The position numbers and the translations under genes are program-made. Positions 13,066 to 19,523 of a DNA stretch of 19,523 bases are shown in pieces (within the stretch, counting starts at the first letter, position 1; each line of letters begins with the position of its first letter). The DNA comes from DASSLY01 sp035689185. GTDB lineage: Bacteria; Actinomycetota; Actinomycetes; Actinomycetales; Dermatophilaceae. The notes below the pieces were generated by a model. It searched no databases. It worked only from the letters and a program-made list of their open reading frames with translations, and had not been told where the DNA came from. The stretch covers positions 1-19,523 of the forward strand of contig DASSLY010000058.1 in assembly GCA_035689185.1 (NCBI GenBank), written 5' to 3'.

Positions 13066-15165
13066 TCACTCCGGGATGTGGGCCTTGGCCAGGTGCTGCG
13101 GCATCGGCTCGTAACGCAGCAGCTCCCGGGTGAACATCCCGGTGCCGTGCGACACCGAGCGGAGGTCGATCGCGTACCGGGTGATCTCCACCTCCGGGAC
13201 CTCGGCCCGCACCGTGGTGCGGCCCTCGGTCTCCGGCTCGGTGCCGACGACCCGACCGCGCCGGGTCTGCAGGTCGGTCATGATCGCCCCGACGTACTCG
13301 TCGTCGACGTTGATGACCAGGGCGTCCACCGGCTCGAGCAGCGCCACCGTGGCGGGTGAGGCGGCGTCCTTGAGCGCCAGCGCGCCGGCGGTCTGGAAGG
13401 CCATGTCGCTGGAGTCGACCGAGTGCGCCTTGCCGTCGAAGAGCGTGACCTTGACGTCCACCATCGGGTACCCCGCCAGCACCCCCTTCTCCAGCTGCGT
13501 CCGCATGCCCTTCTCCACCGACGGGATGAACTGGCGGGGGACCGCGCCGCCCACGACCTTGTCGACGAACTGGAAGCCCTCCCCCCGGGGGAGCGGCTCG
13601 ATCTCGACGTGGCACACCGCATACTGGCCGTGGCCGCCGCTCTGCTTCACGTGCCGGCCGTGGCCGGTGGCCGGGGCGACGAAGGTCTCCCGCATCGCCA
13701 CCCGCAGCGGCTCCGCCTCGACGGCCACGCCGTACCGCTCGCGAAGCCGCTCGAACAGGACGTCGGCGTGGGCCTGGCCCATGGTCCACAGCACGACCTG
13801 GTGGGTCTCGGCGTTGTGCTCCAGGCGCATCGTCGGGTCCTCGGCCACCAGCCGCTGCAGGGCGTTGGCCAGCTTGTCCTCGTCGGCCTTGCTGGAGGCG
13901 CGGATCGCCACCGGAAGCAGCGCGTCGGGCAGCACCCAGGGTTCGACGACGGCCGGGTTGTCCTTGTCCGAGAGGGTGTCGGTGGTCTCGGCCCGGGACA
14001 GCTTGGCGACGACGCAGATGTCCCCGGCGATGGCGGCCGGCTTGGGCCGCAGGGTGTCCACCAGCGGGGAGGACAGCGGGCCGATCCGCTCGTCCTCGTC
14101 GTGGTCGGCGTGCCCCTCGATCTCGTGGCCGGCGAAGCCGGCCAGGTGCCCGGACACGTGGACGACCGAGTCCGGGCGCAGCGTCCCGCTGAACACGCGC
14201 ACCAGGCTGACCCGGCCGACATACGGGTCGGAGGTGGTCCGGACCACCTCGGCGACCAGGGGACCGTCCGGGTCGCTGGACAGCGGCGGCAGCGACCGCC
14301 CGGCCGGGGTCATCGCGGCCGGCATGGGGTGCGTGGCCGGCGTGGGGAACGCCGCCGCGAACAGGTAGATCAGCTCGCGCAGCCCGACGCCGGTCTCGGT
14401 GGACACCGGGATGACCGGGTAGAAGGCGCCGCGGCAGACCGCGGTCAGCAGGTCGGCGGTCACGACGTCGAGGTCGATGTCCTCCCCGCCGAGGTATCGG
14501 TCCAGCAGCGTGTCGTCCTCGGACTCCTGGATGATCGCCTCGATCAGCGGCCCGCGGAACGACTCGAGCTGCTCGGCGAGCTCGGCCGGAGGGTCGCCGA
14601 TCACCCGCTCGCCGGAGCTGTAATCGTAGACGTGCTGGGTGAGCAGGCCCAGGGTGCCGGTGATCCTCGGCCCGGTGTGCACCGGCAGGTACAGCGGCAT
14701 CACCCCGGCCCCGAACGCCGCCTGGCAGCGCTCCACGGTCGCTTCGACGTCCGCCCGGGCGATGTCGAGCTTGGTGACCGCGATGGCGCGCGGCATACCG
14801 ACGCTGGCGCACTCGCGCCACAGCAGCCGAGTGGCGCCGTCGATGTCGTCGGCGGCCGACACCACGAACAGGGCCGCGTCGGCGGCGCGCAGGCCGGCGC
14901 GGAGCTCGCCGACGAAGTCCGGGTACCCCGGGGTGTCGATCAGGTTGGCCACCGCTCCGTCCAGCGGGACGGCAGCCACCGCGAGCTGGACCGACCGCTC
15001 GTCAGCGGCCCCCCGAGGACGGTAGTCCGGCGTGGTCGCCGCGATGAGATGGTCGAACAGGGTCGTCTTGCCCGCACCGCTGTGCCCGACCAGCACGACG
15101 TTGCGGATGTCTTCTGGTCTGCCGGGTGCGGGGGCACCGCCTGGCGTCGTCGTCTTCGCGCTCAT
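13066..15165 (-). CDS. Elongation factor G-like GTPase (EF-G2/FusA2 type)
   Basis: A 699-residue translational GTPase with EF-G domain order: G domain (about 20-270), domain II (VAEVVRTTSDPYVGRVSLVRVF), domain III, domain IV (VAPATGHGRHVKQSGGHGQY) and domain V (EPVDALVINVDDEYVGAIM). The P-loop GHSGAGKT is at 27-34 and DTPGYPDF is G3. Two motifs differ from housekeeping EF-G: G4 is TKLD instead of NKxD, and the switch I RGITI region reads ERSVQLA. This is the pattern of actinobacterial EF-G-like proteins such as Rv0120c, whose role is unclear. ATG 15165 is annotated; GTG 15174, three codons upstream with AAGG 7 nt before it, is an equally good start. It is divergent from pgsA. Confidence 0.92.
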   Translation of the reverse strand: MSAKTTTPGGAPAPGRPEDIRNVVLVGHSGAGKTTLFDHLIAATTPDYRPRGAADERSVQLAVAAVPLDGAVANLIDTPGYPDFVGELRAGLRAADAALFVVSAADDIDGATRLLWRECASVGMPRAIAVTKLDIARADVEATVERCQAAFGAGVMPLYLPVHTGPRITGTLGLLTQHVYDYSSGERVIGDPPAELAEQLESFRGPLIEAIIQESEDDTLLDRYLGGEDIDLDVVTADLLTAVCRGAFYPVIPVSTETGVGLRELIYLFAAAFPTPATHPMPAAMTPAGRSLPPLSSDPDGPLVAEVVRTTSDPYVGRVSLVRVFSGTLRPDSVVHVSGHLAGFAGHEIEGHADHDEDERIGPLSSPLVDTLRPKPAAIAGDICVVAKLSRAETTDTLSDKDNPAVVEPWVLPDALLPVAIRASSKADEDKLANALQRLVAEDPTMRLEHNAETHQVVLWTMGQAHADVLFERLRERYGVAVEAEPLRVAMRETFVAPATGHGRHVKQSGGHGQYAVCHVEIEPLPRGEGFQFVDKVVGGAVPRQFIPSVEKGMRTQLEKGVLAGYPMVDVKVTLFDGKAHSVDSSDMAFQTAGALALKDAASPATVALLEPVDALVINVDDEYVGAIMTDLQTRRGRVVGTEPETEGRTTVRAEVPEVEITRYAIDLRSVSHGTGMFTRELLRYEPMPQHLAKAHIPE

Positions 15166-15223
15166 GTGCGACACGATGCTGCCTTGCCCACGTCGGCACA
15201 ACCGGGCGGGCGCTCCCGCTCAG

Positions 15224-15229
15224 TACGCT
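15224..15229 (+). promoter_or_regulatory. Candidate -10 box for the pgsA operon
   Basis: TACGCT matches TAnnnT and ends 10 nt before the ATG at 15240, predicting a transcript with a leader of only a few nucleotides. No clear -35 and no Shine-Dalgarno are visible. Confidence 0.4.
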
Positions 15230-15239
15230 GTGGCCCACC

Positions 15240-15851
15240 ATGCTGAACCGATTCGCGCGGGCGCTGTTCACCAAGCTGTTCACCCCGCTCGCTCGACTGC
15301 TGGTCGCCCTCGGCGTCAGCCCGGACGTGGTGACCATCGTCGGCACCGCCGGGGTCTGCGTCGGGGCGCTGGCCTTCTATCCGCGGCACGAGTTCTTCCT
15401 CGGCACGGTGATCGTCACCGTGTTCGTCTTCTCCGACACCCTCGACGGGGTGATGGCGCGCCTGTCCGGCCGGTCCAGCAGTTGGGGCGCCTACCTGGAC
15501 TCCACCCTGGACCGGGTCGGCGACAGCGCCATCTTCGGTGGCCTGGTCGTCTACTACGCCGGCAGCGGCCGGGACGCGGTGATGGCCGGGCTCGCGCTGT
15601 CCTGCCTGATCCTGGGCTCCGTGGTCAGCTACGCCAAGGCCCGCGCCGAGGGACTGGGGATGACCGCCAACGTCGGCATCGCCGAGCGCGCCGACCGGCT
15701 GGTCGCGGTGCTGGTGGCGACCGGGCTGGTCGGGCTGGGCGTACCCGAAGTGGTGCTCGGCGTGGTGCTGGCACTGCTCGCACTGGCCAGCCTGATCACC
15801 GTCGTGCAGCGGATGCTCACGGTCCGTCGCCAGGCTCTCGGGGCGGCATGA
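15240..15851 (+). CDS. pgsA: CDP-alcohol phosphatidyltransferase, probable phosphatidylinositol phosphate synthase
   Basis: A 203-residue membrane enzyme joining CDP-diacylglycerol to an inositol phosphate. The family signature is perfect: D66, D69-G70, A73-R74, then G83, D87 and D91 (DGxxAR x8 GxxxDxxxD), which binds the metal ions and CDP. Hydrophobic segments follow (about 30-50, 54-68, 95-125, 150-190). The sequence alone only gives the CDP-alcohol transferase family; the phosphatidylinositol assignment comes from its position directly before patA and pimA, as for M. tuberculosis pgsA1 (Rv2612c). The ATG at 15240 starts the usual short amphipathic N-terminus. Its stop overlaps the next start as ATGA. 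Confidence 0.92.
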   Translation: MLNRFARALFTKLFTPLARLLVALGVSPDVVTIVGTAGVCVGALAFYPRHEFFLGTVIVTVFVFSDTLDGVMARLSGRSSSWGAYLDSTLDRVGDSAIFGGLVVYYAGSGRDAVMAGLALSCLILGSVVSYAKARAEGLGMTANVGIAERADRLVAVLVATGLVGLGVPEVVLGVVLALLALASLITVVQRMLTVRRQALGAA

Positions 15852-16846
15852 AGCTGCTCGGCAGACCTGTTCGGCCTGCCGGTCCCTGGGCGCACCTGCA
15901 GACGTCGCGGGAACAGCTCACCCTGGTCGCCTTCCGGCTCGGCTGGACGTTGGTGCGGCGTATGCCGGAACGGCTCGCCTACGCGGTGTTCGACCGGGTC
16001 GCCGACGTCGGGTACCGCCGGGGCGGCAAGGGGGTGCGCCGGCTGCGGGCCAACTACGCCAAGGTCCGGCCGGAGCTGGCCGACGCCTCGCTGGACGCCC
16101 TGGTCCGGGAGGGGATGCGCGCCTACTTGCGCTACTGGTGCGAGGCGTTCCGGCTGCCCGAGCTCACCCGGGCCGACATCGCCGCCAGGGTCCGCACGGT
16201 CGGCGACGCGCAGCTGCGGGCCGAGCTGGCGGCCGGCCGTCCCGTCGTGGCCTTCCTCGGCCACCTCGGCAACTGGGACCTCGGGGGAGCCTGGTCGGCG
16301 ACCAACTTGGCCCCGGTGACCACCGTCGCCGAGCGACTGCGGCCGGAGGAGCTGTTCCTGCAGTTCCTGGCCTACCGCGAGCGGCTGGGCATCCGGATCC
16401 TCCCGCTGGGTGCGGGCCCGGGCGCCGGCCCGGCCGCCGGCATCGGCGGCGGTCAGGTGTTCCGGGCGCTGCTCGACGCGCTGCGCGCCGGGGAGTTCGT
16501 CGCCCTGCTGGCCGACCGCGACCTGACCCAGGGTGGGGTCGAGGTGGACCTGTGCGGTCACCGGGCCCGGTTCGCAGCCGGCCCGGCCGCGTTGGCGCTG
16601 ACCGCCGGGGCGATGCTCGTGCCGGTCGTCGTCGGGCACGAACGGCGCCCGCGCGGCGCCGGCGGACCGCCATACGGGATCGTCGTGACCTTCTGCGACG
16701 CGGTTGCGGCGCCCGAGCGGGGAACCGTCCGGGAGAAGGTGCAGGCGATGACCCAGCAGTGCGCGGACGCGCTGGGAGCGGCGATCGTCGCGCACACCGC
16801 GGACTGGCACATGATGCAGCGCGTGTTCAGCGAAGACCTCCGATGA
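15848..16846 (+). CDS. patA: Phosphatidylinositol mannoside acyltransferase (PatA-like)
   Basis: A 332-residue member of the LpxL/HtrB-type lysophospholipid acyltransferase family. The catalytic HX4D motif is His139-Asp144 in GHLGNWD. A second conserved block, FVALLADRDL, follows, with a PAALALTAGAMLVPV strand after it. The N-terminus has a hydrophobic/amphipathic stretch but no clear signal peptide, as expected for a peripheral inner-membrane enzyme. The M. tuberculosis counterpart Rv2611c acylates the 6-position of the mannose on PIM1/PIM2, and the gene order is the same here. The start overlaps pgsA by 4 bp, and the stop overlaps pimA by 4 bp, so expression is coupled. Confidence 0.93.
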   Translation: MKLLGRPVRPAGPWAHLQTSREQLTLVAFRLGWTLVRRMPERLAYAVFDRVADVGYRRGGKGVRRLRANYAKVRPELADASLDALVREGMRAYLRYWCEAFRLPELTRADIAARVRTVGDAQLRAELAAGRPVVAFLGHLGNWDLGGAWSATNLAPVTTVAERLRPEELFLQFLAYRERLGIRILPLGAGPGAGPAAGIGGGQVFRALLDALRAGEFVALLADRDLTQGGVEVDLCGHRARFAAGPAALALTAGAMLVPVVVGHERRPRGAGGPPYGIVVTFCDAVAAPERGTVREKVQAMTQQCADALGAAIVAHTADWHMMQRVFSEDLR

Positions 16847-18024
16847 GGATCGGCATCGTCTGCCCGTACTCCTTCGACGTGCCCGGCGGGGTCCAGTTCC
16901 ACGTCCGCGACCTGGCCGAGCACCTGATCGGCCTGGGTCACCACGTCTCGGTCCTGGCCCCGGCCGACGACGAGACCCCGCTGCCCTCCTACGTGGTGTC
17001 GTGCGGCCGGGCCGTGCCCGTGCCGTACAACGGGTCGGTGGCCCGGGTCAACATCGGCCCGCTGACCGCGGCTCGGGTCAGCCGGTGGGTGGAACGGGGG
17101 GCGTTCGACGTGGTGCACCTGCACGAGCCGATCACCCCCAGCATCTCCGTGCTGGCGCTGTGGGCGGTCGAAGGCCCGCTGGTGGCGACCTTCCACACCT
17201 CCAACCTGCGGTCCCGGGCGATGCAGACGTTCTACCCGGTGCTGCGGCCCTCGCTGGAGCGGATCCTGGCCCGGATCGCGGTCTCGGAGGAGGCCCGGCG
17301 CACGGTGACCACGCACATCGGCGGGGACGCGGTGGTGATCCCGAACGGGGTGTTCGTGGACCGGTTCGCCCGCGCCCCGAAGCGGTTGGAGTGGGTGGGG
17401 ACTGCGCAGCGGCCCACGGTGGCCTTCCTCGGCCGGATCGACGAGCCGCGCAAGGGGCTGCCGGTGCTGGCCGAGGCGCTGCCCGCCGTGGTCGCCGCGA
17501 TCCCGGGGGTGCGGGTGCTCATCGCCGGCCACGGGGACCAGCACGCGGCGCGGGCCCGGATGGACCCGGCGGCCTCGCAGGCGTGCTCCTTCCTGGGCGG
17601 GGTGAGCGATGAGGAGAAGGCGTCGCTGCTGGCCTCGGTCGACCTGTATGTCGCTCCGCACACCGGCGGGGAAAGCTTCGGCATCGTGCTCATCGAGGCG
17701 ATGAGCGCGCGGGCGGCGGTCCTGGCCAGCGACCTGCCGGCGTTCGTGCAGGTGCTCGACGGCCGCCGGTCGGGGGAGACGTTCGCCAGTGGGGACGCGC
17801 GCGCCCTGTCCCGCGCGCTGGTGGGGCTGCTGCGGCAGCCGCAGCGCCGGGCCGCGCTGGCCCAGGCCGGGCACCAGCGGGCGAGGCGGTTCGACTGGTC
17901 GGTGGTGGCTCAGGACGTGCTGGCCGTCTACGAGACGGTCACCGCGGGCACGCTGGCCGCCGCCGACGACGTGAGCACGCGATGGACCCGGCTGCTGCGC
18001 GGCCAGCTCGGCGGCGGGTCGTGA
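16843..18024 (+). CDS. pimA: Phosphatidylinositol alpha-mannosyltransferase
   Basis: A 393-residue GT-B glycosyltransferase of family GT4. It begins MRIGIVCPYSFDVPGGVQFH, whose GGVQ loop binds the acceptor and donor phosphates. DVVHLHEPITPS and LVATFHTSNL follow in the N-terminal domain. The C-terminal domain has VAFLGRIDEPRKGL and the EX7E segment GESFGIVLIEAMS (about residues 275-284) for GDP-mannose binding. It transfers the first mannose to phosphatidylinositol on the cytoplasmic side. The length and motifs match PimA closely. The ATG overlaps patA (ATGA), and the TGA overlaps the following gene (GTGA). Confidence 0.95.
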   Translation: MRIGIVCPYSFDVPGGVQFHVRDLAEHLIGLGHHVSVLAPADDETPLPSYVVSCGRAVPVPYNGSVARVNIGPLTAARVSRWVERGAFDVVHLHEPITPSISVLALWAVEGPLVATFHTSNLRSRAMQTFYPVLRPSLERILARIAVSEEARRTVTTHIGGDAVVIPNGVFVDRFARAPKRLEWVGTAQRPTVAFLGRIDEPRKGLPVLAEALPAVVAAIPGVRVLIAGHGDQHAARARMDPAASQACSFLGGVSDEEKASLLASVDLYVAPHTGGESFGIVLIEAMSARAAVLASDLPAFVQVLDGRRSGETFASGDARALSRALVGLLRQPQRRAALAQAGHQRARRFDWSVVAQDVLAVYETVTAGTLAAADDVSTRWTRLLRGQLGGGS

Positions 18025-18563
18025 GCAGGCTCGACCTGGCGGTCTCGCTGGCCGTCATCGTCGTGCTCGTGGCCTGGTACCTGTCCTACAGCGCCGCCCG
18101 GCTGGACCGGCTGCACACCCGGGTCGAGGGGGCCCTGGCCGCCCTCGACGCACAGCTGGTCCGCCGGGCCGAGGTCACCCTGGAGCTGGCCGGCGCCGGC
18201 ATCCTGGACCCGGCGTCCTCGCTGCTGCTGGCCGACGCCGCGGCGGAGGCGCTGGAAGCGGCCGACGAGCCCCACGCCGCCCGGGAGCGGGTGGAGAGCG
18301 ACCTCACCCAGGCGCTGGAGCTGGCGCTCTCGCCGGAGGCGATGGCCGGCCTCGGACCGCCCGGCCGGGAGGCGTTGGAGCGGGTCGCCGCCGCGAACCA
18401 GCGGGTGCAGCTGGCCCGGCGGTTCCACAACGACGCGGTCACCGACGTCCGGCGGGTGCGGCGCAAGCGCACCGTGCGGATGTTCCGCCTGGCCGGGCAC
18501 GCGGACCTGCCGAGCACGTTCGAGATCGACGACGAGCTGCCGGGGCTGGAGCGGGCGGCCTGA
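18021..18563 (+). CDS. LemA-like membrane protein of unknown function
   Basis: A 180-residue protein with one N-terminal transmembrane helix (LAVSLAVIVVLVAWYLSYSA, about residues 5-25) and a long alpha-helical remainder with coiled-coil character. The strings RLHTRVEGALAALDAQLVRR and LARRFHNDAVTDVRRVRR resemble LemA family helices (compare the usual ARRYYNDAVRDYN), which supports a LemA-type four-helix fold. Its role is unknown. The GTG start overlaps pimA (GTGA), so it is the fourth cistron of the PIM operon. It occupies the position of M. tuberculosis Rv2609c, also a membrane protein. It ends 79 bp before pdxS. Confidence 0.75.
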   Translation: MSRLDLAVSLAVIVVLVAWYLSYSAARLDRLHTRVEGALAALDAQLVRRAEVTLELAGAGILDPASSLLLADAAAEALEAADEPHAARERVESDLTQALELALSPEAMAGLGPPGREALERVAAANQRVQLARRFHNDAVTDVRRVRRKRTVRMFRLAGHADLPSTFEIDDELPGLERAA

Positions 18564-18581
18564 CCGGGCGGAGTGCCGCCG

Positions 18582-18587
18582 TAGAAT
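18582..18587 (+). promoter_or_regulatory. -10 box of the pdxS promoter
   Basis: TAGAAT lies in the 79-bp gap after the LemA-like gene, 55 nt before the pdxS GTG. It is the best -10 match in the window and AT-rich against its background. It implies that pdxS has its own promoter and a roughly 50-nt leader, which contains one GGCATAC string (18603-18609). Confidence 0.5.
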
Positions 18588-18642
18588 GGCCGGGGACGGC
18601 GCGGCATACGGCTGCGTCCGAGAGCTGTGAAGGACAACGCCC

Positions 18643-19523
18643 GTGCCTAGCCCCGCAGAGCCCACGACCGGCACCTCCCGCGTGAAGCGCGGCATGGCCG
18701 AGATGCTCAAGGGCGGGGTGATCATGGACGTCGTCACCCCCGAGCAGGCCAAGATCGCCGAGGACGCCGGGGCGGTCGCCGTGATGGCGCTGGAGCGGGT
18801 GCCGGCCGACATCCGGGCTCAGGGTGGGGTGTCCCGGATGAGCGACCCGGACATGGTCGACGGGATCATCGCGGCGGTCTCCATCCCGGTGATGGCCAAG
18901 GCCCGGATCGGCCACTTCGTCGAGGCCCAGGTGCTGCAGAGCCTCGGCGTGGACTACGTCGACGAGTCCGAGGTGCTCACCCCGGCCGACTACGCCCACC
19001 ACATCGACAAGTGGAAGTTCACCGTCCCGTTCGTCTGTGGCGCCACCAACCTGGGTGAGGCGCTGCGCCGGATCACCGAGGGCGCGGCGATGATCCGCTC
19101 CAAGGGCGAGGCCGGCACCGGTGACGTCTCCAACGCGGTGACGCACATGCGCACGATCCGTCGGGAGATCCGCCGGCTCGGCGCGCTGGAGGGCGACGAG
19201 CTCTTCGTCGCCGCCAAGGAGCTGCAGGCGCCGTACGACCTGGTCAAGGAGGTCGCCGCCAACGGCAAGCTCCCGGTGGTGCTGTTCACCGCGGGCGGTC
19301 TGGCCACCCCGGCGGACGCGGCGATGATGATGCAGCTCGGTGCTGAGGGTGTCTTCGTCGGTTCGGGCATCTTCAAGTCCGGCAACCCGGCCCAGCGGGC
19401 CGAGGCGATCGTGAAGGCGACCACCTTCTACGACGACCCCGACGTGATCGCCAAGGTCTCCCGCGGGCTTGGTGAGGCGATGGTCGGCATCAACGTCGAG
19501 GAGATCCCGCAGCCCCACCGGCT
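18643..19523 (+). CDS. pdxS: Pyridoxal 5'-phosphate synthase subunit PdxS (3' end outside window)
   Basis: The first 293 residues of the lyase subunit that builds PLP from ribose 5-phosphate, glyceraldehyde 3-phosphate and ammonia supplied by PdxT. The (beta/alpha)8 barrel shows Asp29 in GGVIMDVVTPEQA, the imine-forming Lys86 in PVMAKARIGH, the second Lys in IRSKGEAGTG (about 154), and the phosphate-binding strands FTAGGLATP and GVFVGSGIF. All catalytic residues are present. The GTG at 18643 has GAAGGA about 8 nt upstream. Only the C-terminal tail is missing; pdxT would be expected downstream, possibly after another gene as in mycobacteria. Confidence 0.97.
   Translation, partial: MPSPAEPTTGTSRVKRGMAEMLKGGVIMDVVTPEQAKIAEDAGAVAVMALERVPADIRAQGGVSRMSDPDMVDGIIAAVSIPVMAKARIGHFVEAQVLQSLGVDYVDESEVLTPADYAHHIDKWKFTVPFVCGATNLGEALRRITEGAAMIRSKGEAGTGDVSNAVTHMRTIRREIRRLGALEGDELFVAAKELQAPYDLVKEVAANGKLPVVLFTAGGLATPADAAMMMQLGAEGVFVGSGIFKSGNPAQRAEAIVKATTFYDDPDVIAKVSRGLGEAMVGINVEEIPQPHR

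Noticed and set aside
13007..15246. Long frames on both strands (about 604-607 aa) over the EF-G-like gene
   Set aside because: Shadows of the EF-G-like gene, which carries all the domain motifs in its own frame.
16138..16842. N-terminal extension of pimA
   Set aside because: The 235 codons in front of MRIGIVCPYSF lie inside patA in another frame and are Arg/Gly-rich; PimA homologues start at 16843.

Overview
The window comes from a high-GC actinobacterium. Codons end almost always in G or C, GTG starts are common, several genes look leaderless, and the phosphatidylinositol-mannoside (PIM) gene set pgsA-patA-pimA is present. A member of the Micrococcales, perhaps near Intrasporangiaceae, is my guess; nothing in the window proves the family.

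Layout. (1) 1-2100: a tRNA-Val(CAC) gene, about 0.8 kb with no convincing gene, then a beta-propeller lactonase-like gene. (2) 2102-4992, minus strand: a GH15 glucoamylase/trehalase-type enzyme, an ECF sigma factor and its zinc-binding anti-sigma factor, the last two coupled by a GTGA overlap. (3) 4993-5589: intergenic DNA with a possible frameshifted gene remnant. (4) 5590-9565, plus strand: a SAM methyltransferase, a small MOSC protein, thrS and a HIT-family nucleotide phosphorylase. (5) 9477-11230: a membrane/redox module made of an HTTM (vitamin-K-carboxylase-like) protein with a one-TM partner on the minus strand and a divergent DCC (DUF393) thiol-disulfide protein. (6) 11231-11873: a dense repeat block with three copies of a 70-bp palindromic element and a 29-bp minisatellite, abutting what looks like the stranded 3' end of a gene. 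(7) 11874-12963: a PPOX/F420-type oxidoreductase coupled to a HAD phosphatase. (8) 13066-15165, minus strand: an EF-G-like GTPase, separated from the HAD gene by a 25-bp inverted repeat. (9) 15240-18563: pgsA (PIP synthase), patA-like acyltransferase, pimA and a LemA-like membrane protein, each overlapping the next by 4 bp. (10) 18643 to the end: pdxS, cut off by the window edge.

How it fits together. In Mycobacterium tuberculosis the order thrS - HIT (Rv2613c) - pgsA1 - Rv2611c - pimA - Rv2609c - (nearby) pdxS is compact. Here the same backbone is kept but split between the HIT gene and pgsA by about 5.7 kb holding the HTTM/DCC module, the repeats, the PPOX-HAD pair and the EF-G-like gene. 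The PIM operon builds the inositol phospholipid and its first mannosylated, acylated derivatives at the inner face of the membrane. The points most worth a second look are the 70-bp palindromic repeats, the HTTM/TM/DCC module, and the long inverted repeat at 12970-13043.
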